NCBI GenBank assembly: GCA_036557785.1
Contig: DATBGZ010000026.1
Location: 62,001 to 126,000 of the forward strand
DNA from: DATBGZ01 sp036557785
GTDB lineage: Bacteria > Actinomycetota > Actinomycetes > Mycobacteriales > Micromonosporaceae
DNA: 64,000 bases
Reading direction: 5' to 3'
Made by a program: the position numbers and the translations under genes. A model generated the notes under the pieces. That model was not told the DNA's origin and did not search any database. It saw only the letters and a program-made list of their open reading frames with translations. This document shows positions 49,626-59,200 of this stretch, one piece after another (position 1 is the stretch's first letter; each line of letters opens with the position of its first letter).

Positions 49626-49859
49626 TCACCGGGGCCGGTTGGTGAACTCCCAGAACGTCGGGAACGCATCGGAGAACGCACGCCACGCGGGCACATCCTC
49701 GCTGCCCTCCGCTGGCTGCTGACCCGCCGCGGCCGCTCGATCCAGCCAGGTACGCTGCGCCTCCGCGACGAGCGGTGCCAGTCCCGCGGTTGCCCTGATC
49801 CGGGCGACCAGGTCGACTCCGGGCGTCTGGTCGGCGGCCGGCTCAGGAAGCTCTGGCAT
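49626..49859 (-). CDS. Putative cyclophane RiPP precursor (AmcA-like)
   Basis: The 77-residue product is small, with an N-terminal leader (PGVDLVARIRATAGLAPLV) and a C-terminal half rich in aromatics: TWLD at 37-40, PAWRAFSD at 57-64, AFPTFWEFTNRPR at 65-77. W-L-D, F-S-D and F-T-N fit the aromatic-x-(D/N) triads cross-linked by triceptide-type radical SAM enzymes. It starts 17 bases inside the 3' end of the radical SAM gene. I recall AmcA/AmcB pairs of actinobacteria as multiple-cyclophane RiPP systems. The family assignment is by eye; the coupling to a maturase makes it convincing. Confidence 0.7.
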   Translation of the reverse strand: MPELPEPAADQTPGVDLVARIRATAGLAPLVAEAQRTWLDRAAAAGQQPAEGSEDVPAWRAFSDAFPTFWEFTNRPR

Positions 49860-50952
49860 GGTCGAGCACCCCTTCCAGGAGCGAGATCCTGCTGTTGCGG
49901 CAGTGCCGGGTCTGGGTCGTGTTGAAGCGTCCCTGCTCGAAGTAGCGGTTCGCGGCATGGGCGCCACCACAGAAGCCGAAGTACTCGCAACTGGCCCGGC
50001 ACGCCTCGACCCCGTCGAGGTACTCCGCCACCCAGCCGGTGGGCCGGATCGCCTGGGCGGCGACGATCTCGGCAAGCGACGTGTCGAGCACCGAGCCGGA
50101 GGTGAAGTCGCCGTACTGCTGTGAGGTGAAGCCGGCCAGTTCGGGCGAGAGCAGCACGACGCGACCGTCATGGCAGATCGTGGGGATCGGATCGTGCCGG
50201 CGGGGCAGCAGGTCGTCGGCCTCGCCGGCGAGCACGGCGCCGGCGAACCTCAGCGCCCACTCGACCTCGCGCACCTCGACGCGCGGGTCGCGCCGCCACG
50301 CCGCGGTCAGCTCGGACCAGAACGCACGGACCCGCCCGGCGTCGTGTGCGTTGGAGCGCACGTTGACGCCCTCCTGCTCCTCGAGGTTCACGCCGATGAC
50401 CGTCGGCCCGAGGCCGGCGAGGAACTCGTAGAGCGGCGCGGCGATGCCGGGACCGGGGTCGGAGACGACCGTCAGGATCGCGAACTCGATGCTCCGCCGG
50501 CGCAGCGCCGCGATGCCGGCGACGATCCGGTCGTACGCCTCGCCGCCTCCCCGCAGTACCCGGCCCGCAGTCAAAGATCTGGGCCCGTCGATGCTTAGTC
50601 CTATGTGGACGTCGTGGGCCAGGAAGAAGTCGCACCACGCGTCGTCGATCAGCGTGGCGTTGGTCTGGATATGGTGCTCGACGCCCGAGAACGGCGCCAT
50701 CAACGCGCCCAACTGCTCCCGCCCGGCGGCCAGGGGCTCACCGCCGTGCCACACCACCGAGAACCGTGCCGCGTCGCCCGCCCATGTGTTGACCGTCTCC
50801 GCTACCGCCCGCGCCACCGCGACCGGCATCCGCCGGTTGGCCGCCCGGTGCGGCAGGTAGCAGTAGACGCAGTCCAGGTTGCACAGCGTGGTCGGCTGCA
50901 TGATGACATAGGAAGGGACAGCCGCCAGTCCGCGCATCCCGCTATAGCCCAT
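49843..50952 (-). CDS. Radical SAM/SPASM peptide maturase (AmcB-like, cyclophane-forming)
   Basis: The 369-residue enzyme has the radical SAM cluster motif C24-x3-C28-x2-C31 (TLCNLDCVYCYLP) and C-terminal SPASM cysteines (ACRASCEYFGFCGG and TRHC, about 318, 322, 328 and 351) for auxiliary clusters. Such enzymes use SAM to abstract hydrogen from a peptide and join an aromatic side chain to a neighbouring residue. The ATG at 50952 is 19 bases after purM, so it probably shares the purine transcript. The precursor gene overlaps its end. Confidence 0.88.
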   Translation of the reverse strand: MGYSGMRGLAAVPSYVIMQPTTLCNLDCVYCYLPHRAANRRMPVAVARAVAETVNTWAGDAARFSVVWHGGEPLAAGREQLGALMAPFSGVEHHIQTNATLIDDAWCDFFLAHDVHIGLSIDGPRSLTAGRVLRGGGEAYDRIVAGIAALRRRSIEFAILTVVSDPGPGIAAPLYEFLAGLGPTVIGVNLEEQEGVNVRSNAHDAGRVRAFWSELTAAWRRDPRVEVREVEWALRFAGAVLAGEADDLLPRRHDPIPTICHDGRVVLLSPELAGFTSQQYGDFTSGSVLDTSLAEIVAAQAIRPTGWVAEYLDGVEACRASCEYFGFCGGAHAANRYFEQGRFNTTQTRHCRNSRISLLEGVLDHARAS

Positions 50953-50971
50953 CACGTCCGCCCCGGCCGGG

Positions 50972-52165
50972 TCACCCCCGCGTGTGGGATCCCACGAGCT
51001 GCACGGTGCCGGCGCCCTCCACGATCTCTCCGGCGAGCCAGGCATCGACGCCGCGGCCCCGCAGGAAGGCCACCGCCCGCTCGGCGTCCTCGGGCGCGAC
51101 CACGGCGGCCATGCCGATGCCCATGTTGAAGGTCGCCTCCATCTCTGACTGCTCGATGCGTCCCTTGCGCGCCACCAGGTCGAAGACCGGTTGAGGCCGC
51201 CAGGAGGACCGGCGCACCAATGCGTCGGCGCCCTCCGGAAGGACGCGTTCGAGGTTGCCGGCGATGCCCCCGCCCGTGATGTGGGCGAAGGCGCGCACCT
51301 CGGCCTCGACGAGCAGATCGAGGCAATCGCGCGCATAGATACGCGTCGGGGCGAGCAGTTCTTGCCCGAGCGTGCGTTGGTTGTCGAACTCCTCCACCAC
51401 CGTGTCCAGCCGCATGCGGGACAGGCCGAGCAGTGCGTGCTGCACCAGGCCGTAGCCGTTGGCGTGCAGGCCGGAGGAGCCCATCGCCACAATGACGTCG
51501 CCCACCTCGACCCGAGCGGCGCCGAGCCGGCGATCCTCGTCCACCACGCCGATGCCCGAGCCGGACAGGTCGTACTCGTGTGCCCGCAGGACGCCGGGGT
51601 GTTCCGCGGTCTCTCCGCCGAGCATCGCGCACCCCGCGGCGCGGCAGCCGTCGCCGATGCCCGCCGTGACGGCCGCGACCCGGTCCGGGACAACCTCACC
51701 GCAGGACAGGTAGTACAGCATGAACAACGGCTCGGCACCGCACGCCACGATGTCGTCGACGACCATCGCGACGAGGTCGACCCCGATCGTGTCGTGCATG
51801 TCCATCTGCTGCGCGATCGAGAGCTTCGGCCCGACCCCGTCCGTCGAGGAGGCCAGCAGCGGCTTGCGGTACTTGGCCAGACCGAGCCGGAACAACCCGG
51901 CGAAGCCGCCGGCGTCCTCGACGACCTCGGGGCGCCAGGAGCGCTGCGCGGTGTCCCGGAGCACCTCCACGGCCTCCGGCCGGGCATGGATGGAGACCCC
52001 GGAACGGGCATAGGAGACCGTCCGGCGGTACTGCGGTTCGCGGACGCCCGGCTTGGCAGCGGCGGGACTGTCGCTGCTCTCCTCCACCGTGGTCTGTTCC
52101 ACTGTGGTCGGTACCAACGCGGTCTGTTCCACCGTGGCCTGTTCGCCTGTGGACATCGACTCCAT
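50972..52165 (-). CDS. purM: Phosphoribosylformylglycinamidine cyclo-ligase (AIR synthase)
   Basis: The enzyme closes the imidazole ring of purines with ATP. Motifs include ASSTDGVGPKLSIAQQMDMHDTIG (in short runs), ACGAEPLFMLYYLSCG, MLGGETAEHPGV and SSGLHANGYGLV. Most PurM proteins are near 350 residues; here about 50 extra N-terminal residues (TVEQTALVPTTVEQTTVEESS) form a repeat-rich disordered head. The start is ATG 52165 or ATG 52156; a longer open frame upstream is not used. Downstream come the RiPP maturase and precursor. Confidence 0.94.
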   Translation of the reverse strand: MESMSTGEQATVEQTALVPTTVEQTTVEESSDSPAAAKPGVREPQYRRTVSYARSGVSIHARPEAVEVLRDTAQRSWRPEVVEDAGGFAGLFRLGLAKYRKPLLASSTDGVGPKLSIAQQMDMHDTIGVDLVAMVVDDIVACGAEPLFMLYYLSCGEVVPDRVAAVTAGIGDGCRAAGCAMLGGETAEHPGVLRAHEYDLSGSGIGVVDEDRRLGAARVEVGDVIVAMGSSGLHANGYGLVQHALLGLSRMRLDTVVEEFDNQRTLGQELLAPTRIYARDCLDLLVEAEVRAFAHITGGGIAGNLERVLPEGADALVRRSSWRPQPVFDLVARKGRIEQSEMEATFNMGIGMAAVVAPEDAERAVAFLRGRGVDAWLAGEIVEGAGTVQLVGSHTRG

Positions 52166-52326
52166 GCGATGGCTTGCCTTGCCGAGCTGGCTCGGTGGAC
52201 GTGCCGAAACAGACGTCACCGTTGGTTCCCTTCTGGGACGTCCCCGGTCGGTGGACTGCCGGGGCACTCGGGCGCACGGCCCGACTGAGCAGGTGCCTGG
52301 CGCCGGCGCAGCGGCAGCCGCCGGAG

Positions 52327-53928
52327 TTAGTTGCGCGCGGGCGCGCGGTGGGTAGATGTCTGTGGTGTGGGCGCGACCGGCGAGCTGGGTTTCCGGTTCC
52401 GCTCCGCGAGCGTCACGGGCAGCTGCCGCTGCACTCCCTCCAGGAGGTGTTTGCCGATCAGGCCGTCGTCGGGCAGACCGATGGGGTACTCGCCGTCGAA
52501 ACACGCACGGCAGAGCCTGGTCTTCGGTTGCTCGGTCGCGGCGATCAGCCCGTCAAGGGAGACGTAGCCGAGTGAGTCCGCGCCGATCGACCGCCGGATG
52601 CCCTCCGCGTCGAGCCCGTTCGCGATGAGCTCGGCCCGGGTGGCGAAGTCGATGCCGTAGAAGCATGGCCAGGTGACCGGCGGCGACGAGATCCGGACGT
52701 GGATCTCCACCGCGCCGGCCTCACGCAGCAGCCGCACCTGTGCCCGCTGGGTGTTGCCGCGCACGATCGAGTCATCGACCATGATCACCCGCTTGCCACG
52801 CACGACCTCGCGCAGGGGGTTGAGCTTGAGCCGGATGCCGAGCTCGCGGATGGTCTGGCTGGGTTGGATGAAGGTACGCCCGACATACGCGTTCTTCACC
52901 AGGCCCGCGCTGTAGGCGATCCCGGAGGCCTCGGCGTACCCGATCGCGGCCGGGATGCCGGACTCCGGCACGCCGATGACGAGGTCGGCCTCCACCGGGT
53001 GCTCCCGCGCGAGCGTGCGGCCCACCGCGACCCGGGCGGCGTAGATATTGCGGCCCGCGATCACGCTGTCCGGCCGAGCGAGATAGACGTACTCGAACAG
53101 ACACCCCTTTGGCTCCGGGTTGGCGAAGCGCGTCGAGCGCAGGCCGTCGTCTCCGATCGCGAGCAACTCGCCCGGCTCCACCTCACGGACAAAGCCGGCG
53201 CCGACGGTCTCCAGCGCCGCCGTCTCGCTCGCGACCACCCAGCCACGGGCCAGTCGCCCGAGCACCAGCGGCCGTACGCCCTGCGGATCGCGCGCGGCGT
53301 ACAGAGTCTCCTCGTCCATGAAGACGAAGCTGAACGCCCCCCGCAGGGTGGGCAGGACCTCCAGCGCCGCCGCCTCGACGGACAGGTCGGGACGCGCCGC
53401 GAGCAGGCTCGCCACGAGTGCGGTGTCGGAGGTCGCGTCATCGACGAGGCCCAACTCGCTGACCTGCCGGTGCAGTTCCGCGGTGTTGACGAGATTTCCG
53501 TTGTGCGCCAACGCGATCGTGGTTGCCGGCCGGTAATCGAGCGGGCGAGAATGTGGGTGGGAGATGTCATAGTCGGCGGCGAGCATGGTGGCCCGCAGCG
53601 TCGGCTGGGCGTTCTCCCAGTTGGAGGAGCCGGTCGTCGAGTATCGGTTGTGGCCGACCGCGATGTGCCCGCGCAGGCTCGCGAGAGTCGGCTCATCGAA
53701 GACCTGCGCCACCAGCCCGAGATCCTTGTAGACCACGACGCCGGTCCCGTCGCTGACCGCGATGCCGGCGGCCTCCTGCCCGCGGTGTTGCAGCGCATAG
53801 AGGCCGAAGTATGCGAGCTTCGCGACCTCCTCGCCACGCGCCCAGACCCCGAACACCCCGCAACGGTCCTGCGGTCCCTGCTCTACCGGATCAAGGTTGT
53901 GGCTGAGTCGACCATCGGCTCTGGGCAC
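52327..53928 (-). CDS. purF: Amidophosphoribosyltransferase
   Basis: The 533-residue enzyme commits PRPP to purines, using glutamine ammonia. The glutaminase nucleophile is Cys23 in DRCGVFGVWARG after a short propeptide of 22 residues. HRGQEAAGIAVS and GHNRYSTTG fit the Ntn glutaminase, and VIMVDDSIVRGNTQRAQV is the PRPP-binding site. The GTG at 53928 is used. purM follows 161 bases downstream. Confidence 0.96.
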   Translation of the reverse strand: MPRADGRLSHNLDPVEQGPQDRCGVFGVWARGEEVAKLAYFGLYALQHRGQEAAGIAVSDGTGVVVYKDLGLVAQVFDEPTLASLRGHIAVGHNRYSTTGSSNWENAQPTLRATMLAADYDISHPHSRPLDYRPATTIALAHNGNLVNTAELHRQVSELGLVDDATSDTALVASLLAARPDLSVEAAALEVLPTLRGAFSFVFMDEETLYAARDPQGVRPLVLGRLARGWVVASETAALETVGAGFVREVEPGELLAIGDDGLRSTRFANPEPKGCLFEYVYLARPDSVIAGRNIYAARVAVGRTLAREHPVEADLVIGVPESGIPAAIGYAEASGIAYSAGLVKNAYVGRTFIQPSQTIRELGIRLKLNPLREVVRGKRVIMVDDSIVRGNTQRAQVRLLREAGAVEIHVRISSPPVTWPCFYGIDFATRAELIANGLDAEGIRRSIGADSLGYVSLDGLIAATEQPKTRLCRACFDGEYPIGLPDDGLIGKHLLEGVQRQLPVTLAERNRKPSSPVAPTPQTSTHRAPARN

Positions 53929-54293
53929 CCTGCCGCTCCCGTCGGATCGGTGGTCACGCGTCGCGCTTGGTGATCGTACGGTGCCGGCGGCCCCGTACCA
54001 TCCCGACAGTCTACGCGGCGCTGGTCCCGTTACGGTCAGCCATGATTATGCGGCGCGCGGTAGTCGTCAAGCCTCTCGCCGAGCGCCCCGGTTCGCTCGG
54101 GCTCCGTGGCGCCAGGTCGGGCGTTCCCGGCGAACCGCACAAGTTCCTCCGATCCGGTCGGCCAGCGCGGATTCACTGGGCGTGTCCGGGCGTGTCGCGA
54201 CGTGAATGGACGGATGTGTCTGCGGATGCACGTTCCGCCGTGCACATCTCGCGCGAACCGACCTGTCCGACATGCCGGTAACGCGGGCGGGAA
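53929..54293. other. Intergenic region upstream of purF
   Basis: These 365 bases hold the purF promoter and the end region of the SCP-like gene. The palindrome TGCACG-TTCCGC-CGTGCA (54227-54244) is the only clear dyad. No convincing gene, riboswitch or tRNA is visible. Confidence 0.5.
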
Positions 54294-54665
54294 CTAGTCG
54301 CCCTCGGGCGGCACGAGCGGCAGATATGGGGTCAGGTCCGCGCGCACGCCACTTGCCGAGACCCGCCCCGCCGCAGCGGCATCGGCGAAGGAGACGCGGC
54401 CGGTCGCGAGCAGAAGAAACGTGGCGGGGTCGGTCTCGACGACGTTTGGGGGCGTCCCCCGGGTGTGGCGCGGACCCTCGACGCACTGCACCGCGCCGTA
54501 GGGCGGCACCCTGACCTCGACGGACCGACCGGGCGCTCGCTCACGCAGCGTCGCCAGCAGCCACCGCACGGCGTCACGGACCTCGACCGGCTCCGGCGTG
54601 GCGCCCGCGGCGACCTGGCCGGCCAACGCCCGAACTGCGTGCGCACCCGTACTGGAACCCGTCAC
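54294..54665 (-). CDS. SCP2-like sterol-carrier family protein
   Basis: The 123-residue product VRDAVRWLLATLRERAPGRSVEVRVPPYGAVQCVEG... with FLLLATGRVSFADAAAAGRVSASG matches the bacterial SCP-like family found beside purF in Streptomyces and relatives. The role is unknown; the fold could bind a hydrophobic ligand. The GTG at 54665 starts VTGSSTGAHAVRALAG; the frame extends further upstream with poor sequence. It is divergent from the secreted VDWLDD-tail protein. Confidence 0.75.
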   Translation of the reverse strand: MTGSSTGAHAVRALAGQVAAGATPEPVEVRDAVRWLLATLRERAPGRSVEVRVPPYGAVQCVEGPRHTRGTPPNVVETDPATFLLLATGRVSFADAAAAGRVSASGVRADLTPYLPLVPPEGD

Positions 54666-54796
54666 GGCAGGACGATACGGTTTCAGGCACGCTCGCCGCG
54701 CAGACCCCCTGGGTCGCGCAGTCGAGCATGGACACGGCATAGTTGCCTGCGGTTGCACCCGCTGCCTGGGTGCGTGGCTGTCGGGAGGCCTCAGAA

Positions 54797-56191
54797 ATGG
54801 GGACGCGCTCGCGTGCGTGGAGCATCCGCGCCGCGGTCTTCGCGCTCGTCGCGGCGGCCGGTGTCATGGGCATCGCCACACCAGCCCAGGCCGATCCAGC
54901 GGCCGACGAGCTCGCGCTCAACCCACAGGTGATCTCCGCCGGTGGCACGGCCCAGTTGCGCTTCCAGCTCAACAGCGGCGGCGGCGCCACGACAGGATCT
55001 GCCAGCTACAACCTCGAGTTCGAGCAGGGCGGCCCGGACGGACCCCCGACCGACCAGCTCGAGTGCACCGCCGGATGCTCCGGGGTCGTCAAGTTCGGCG
55101 TGGAGAAGACCGCTCAGATCCGCACCAAGCGCGGCGTGTACTTCTCCAGCGACCAGCAGTTCACGGTCACCCTCGTCGCCAAGTGCTCGCCCGACAACTG
55201 CGGCACGGCGAGACTTCCCATCGGCCTGACGGTTCAGGCCACGCAAAGCGTCCCCGAGGTCTCGGGGACGGTGACGAACCTCTTCACCGGTGATCCGATC
55301 TCGAGCGCCCAGATCACCATGACGGACAGCGTCGGCACCACCTGGGACGGCGTCGCCACCACCGACGACGGGGCGTTCAGCATCCTGTCGACGTCGGATA
55401 AGCCCATCGCGGCGGGCGAGCTCAACCTGACCGCGAGCAAGGACGGCTTCGACGACTTCCCAAAGAAGGTCACCGGAAACCCCGGTCAGCCGCTGAGCAA
55501 CGTGCGACTCACGATGAGCCCCAACACCACGCCGAGCGCGGGCTCCTCGGCGCCGCCGATCACCGCGTCCATCGACGTGAACAGCTCGACCGTGGTCGCG
55601 GCACCACCGCCACCCAGCGGTGGCCTGTCGGGCTTCTCCCTGACATTGATCATCGTCGGTGGCCTGCTGGTGCTCCTCGGCATCGGCGCGATCGTGCTGC
55701 TCTTCATCCGTCGTGGCGACGGGGCCGGCGGACCGCCCAAGGGCCCGAAGGGCAGGGGTGGCCCGGGCCGCGGTGGTCCACCCGGTCGCACCCCGCCGCC
55801 GGGACCGCGACGCCCCGGCATGCCGGACCGTACGGGCCCGATCCGTCCGGGCTATGGACCACCCCGGCCGGGCGCGCCAGGGCGTGACCAGACCCAGATC
55901 GCGCGCTCACCGCTGGCGGACAACCCGACGCAGACACGCCCGCGCAGTCCGGGCCAACCGCCGCACAGTGGCCCGCCCACCAGTTACCCGCCACCGGGTG
56001 GCGGGTACGGACCGCCCTATCCACCGCAGCAGGGCGGGTACGGCCAGAGTGGTTATGGTCCGCAGAGCGGGTACGGCCAGCAACACACCCAGGGCGGCGG
56101 ACAGCAGACGTACGGCGGAGACCCTCGCCGTGGCGGCGGTCCCCGTCCCCGTGGCGGTGAGGGCCGCCGCGTCGACTGGCTCGACGACTGA
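54797..56191 (+). CDS. Secreted/membrane protein with CarboxypepD_reg-like domain and Pro/Gly-rich tail
   Basis: The 464-residue protein has a signal peptide ending AQADPA, an Ig-like region, a carboxypeptidase-regulatory-like domain (VSGTVTNLFTGDPISSAQITMTDS), one membrane helix (LIIVGGLLVLLGIGAIVLLF) and a cytoplasmic tail of repeated Gly/Pro/Tyr/Gln blocks (YPPPGGGYGPPYPPQQGGYG). It ends RRVDWLDD, a tail I recall on related proteins of this locus in Streptomyces. GGGAGG seven bases before the ATG fixes the start. It lies convergent to purL. Confidence 0.85.
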   Translation: MGTRSRAWSIRAAVFALVAAAGVMGIATPAQADPAADELALNPQVISAGGTAQLRFQLNSGGGATTGSASYNLEFEQGGPDGPPTDQLECTAGCSGVVKFGVEKTAQIRTKRGVYFSSDQQFTVTLVAKCSPDNCGTARLPIGLTVQATQSVPEVSGTVTNLFTGDPISSAQITMTDSVGTTWDGVATTDDGAFSILSTSDKPIAAGELNLTASKDGFDDFPKKVTGNPGQPLSNVRLTMSPNTTPSAGSSAPPITASIDVNSSTVVAAPPPPSGGLSGFSLTLIIVGGLLVLLGIGAIVLLFIRRGDGAGGPPKGPKGRGGPGRGGPPGRTPPPGPRRPGMPDRTGPIRPGYGPPRPGAPGRDQTQIARSPLADNPTQTRPRSPGQPPHSGPPTSYPPPGGGYGPPYPPQQGGYGQSGYGPQSGYGQQHTQGGGQQTYGGDPRRGGGPRPRGGEGRRVDWLDD

Positions 56192-56235
56192 CCCCGTGAG
56201 GGTCGTCGATCGACCTGTGGTGCGGCTCCGCGCCG

Positions 56236-59200
56236 TCAGCCGAAGAGGGCGGGCAGCGTGGCCGTGTGCGCGCGACGCAGCTCGTCGAGATCGACCTCGA
56301 AGAGTTCGTCGAAGACCAGCGACGTGCCAGCGACGATGCCCAACGCATTCTTCGGCACCCCATGCCGATCGGCGAGCGACGCGAACGCCTGCTCCTGCCC
56401 CTTGCGGACCGAGACGAGCGCACGGGCGCTGGACTCGGAGAAGAGGTGCACGAACGGGCTCTGCCCGTCCGGTGGCAGCGCCACGTGCGCGCCCATGTTG
56501 CGGCGCAGGCAACACTCCGTGAGCCCTTGCGCCAGCCCACCCTCGGAGAGGTCGTGCGCCGCGGTCAGGTAACCGAGCCGCGCCGCCTCGGCGAGCAGCC
56601 CGGCGAGGCGTTGTTCCGCCGCGAGGTCGACCGCGGGCGGCTCGCCCCCGAGGTGCCGGTGCGTGACGTGCGCCCACTCCGACCCGCCGAGCTCGTCGCG
56701 GGTCTGCCCGAGCAGGAAGATCGCGTCGCCCTCGCCGGAGAAGCCCATCGGCACCCGCCGCGCGACGTCCTCGAAGACGCCGAGCACGCCGACCACCGGG
56801 GTCGGATGGATCGGGTTGCCTCCCGTCTGGTTGTAGAAGCTGACGTTGCCCCCGGTCACCGGGATGCCGAGCTCGGCGCAGCCGTCGGCGAGACCGCGGA
56901 CCGTCTCGGCGAACTGCCACATGACCCCGGGATCCTCCGGCGACCCGAAGTTCAGGCAGTCCGTGACCGCGACCGGCGCCGCGCCGGTCACCGCGACGTT
57001 GCGGTAGGCCTCGGCGAGCGCCAGCTTCGCGCCGATGTACGGGTCGAGCCGGGCATACCGACCGTTGCCATCGACCGACAGCGCGATGCCGAGGCCGGTT
57101 GCCTCATCGACACGGATCACACCGCTATCCTCCGGCTGGGCGAGCACCGTGTTGCCCAGGACGTAGCGGTCGTACTGCTCGGTGACCCAGCCCTTGTCGC
57201 AGAGGTTTGGCGAGCCGGCCATCCGCAGCAGGGTCTCCCGCAACTGTGCCGCGCTCTCCGGGCGGGGCAGCGTCTCCGGCCGGTCGACCTTCATGAGCTC
57301 GCGCTCGAAGGGTTCCCGCATCGGCCGCGCGTAGACCGGACCGTCGTCCGCGAGCGAGCCCGGCGGCACATCCACGATCACCTCGCCCCGCCACCAGATC
57401 CGCAGTTGCCCGCTCCCGTGGGCCTCCGGCGCGGTGACCTCGCCGATCGCCGTGGCGAGCACGCCCCAGCGCGCACAGATCGAGAGCACCACCGGCAGGT
57501 TCTCCGGCGTCACCACGAGCAGCATGCGCTCCTGCGACTCCGAGACGAGCACCTCCTCGGCCCGCATCGACGGCTCGCGCAACGGCACCAGGTCCAGGTT
57601 GACGGCCATGCCCTGCCCGGCGGCCGCGGCCATCTCGGACAGCGCGCAGGTCAGTCCGGCGCCGCCGAGATCCTGGATGCCGGCGACCAGGTTGAGGTCA
57701 TAGATCTCAAGGCACGCTTCGATGAGCAGCTTCTCCAGGAACGGGTCGCCGACCTGCACACTCGGGCGGCGGTTCTCGCTGCCCTGGCCGAACGTCGAGC
57801 TCGCCAGCACCGAGACCCCGCCGATCCCGTCCCGGCCGGTCTTCGCGCCGATGAGCACCACCACGTTGCCCGGACCGTTGGCCGCCTTCTGCTGCAGCTT
57901 GTCCACGGGCAGCACACCGACGCAGAGCGCGTTGACCAGCGGGTTGCCCTGATAGCACTCGTCGAAGACCACCTCGCCACCGATGTTGGGCAGGCCGAGG
58001 CAGTTGCCGTACCCGCCGATCCCCGCGACGACGCCCGGCAGGACCCGCCGGGTGTCCTCGTGGTCGGGCTCGCCGAAGCGCAGCGGGTCCATCACCGCCA
58101 CCGGCCGCGCGCCCATCGCGAGGATGTCCCGCACGATCCCACCGACACCGGTCGCCGCACCCTGGTGAGGCTCCACAAAGGACGGATGGTTGTGGGACTC
58201 CACCTTGAAGGTCACGGCCAGCCGATCGGAGACCCTCACCACGCCCGCGTTCGCGCCCATCCCGGCGAGCATCCGGTCTGAGCGCGGCCCCTTCTCCGCG
58301 TTCTGCGCCTTGATTCGCTCCGCGAGCTCCGCGAACTGTCGCAGGTGGACCTTGCTGGACTTGTAGGAGCAGTGCTCGCTCCACATCACGGCGTACATGG
58401 CCAGTTCCGACTCGGTCGGCCGCCGGCCCAGGATCTGCTTGATCCGGGCGTACTCGTCCGGTTCCAGCCCCAGCTCGCGGTACGGCTGGAACTCGGCGGC
58501 CGTGGCGAGGGACCGATGGACCGTGTCGAAGCCGACCTCGCGGTAGCCCTCCGCCCGCGGCAGGATCGCATCGATCGGCGGCAGCTCCTCCGGTGGCACG
58601 GGCGGCGGCGTCATGGCGTCACCGTCCACGCTCGACTCGGCCATCCCGTCGGCGGGCAGCGTCGCCGGTTCGCGGCTGACGAGTGGGTACTGGCCGGTCG
58701 CCACGTGCAGCGCTTCCTGGCGTTCGTAAGGACCCGGCGCGCCGTCGGAGGCGGTGAGGTCGCCAACGGTTGGATCGGCGTCCACAGTGGATGCTTCTAG
58801 GTACGCTGCCGGCGCGTCGACGACATCGGCGTCAACCACGCCGGCCTCAACCACGCCGGCGTCAACCATGTCCGCGGCATCGACGTCCGCGGGAACGAGG
58901 TCCTCCTCAGCGACCGGCTCGATGACCTGAGCTTCGACGACCTGAGTCTCAGCGATCGGGGTTTCGACGACGTGCGCCTCGACCATGCTGGGCGGCGGCC
59001 ACGCCTGGCCCGTCGGTGCGGGCACCGCGGCTTCGTCCACGGTCTCCGGCTTGGTCACTGCCCACTGTGCCGCGGGGACCACCAGCGGCTCCACACCCGG
59101 CCGTGGCGATCCCGCGGCTGGCGCCTCCACCGCCCCCCACTGCGGCCCGGCGACCGACGGCTGCGCAGCCGGCCACTCGGTCTGCTCCTCGGCGACGTAC

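Noticed and set aside
56266..58281. 671-residue plus-strand frame within purL
   Set aside because: Antisense shadow of the PurL catalytic domain, with no domains of its own.
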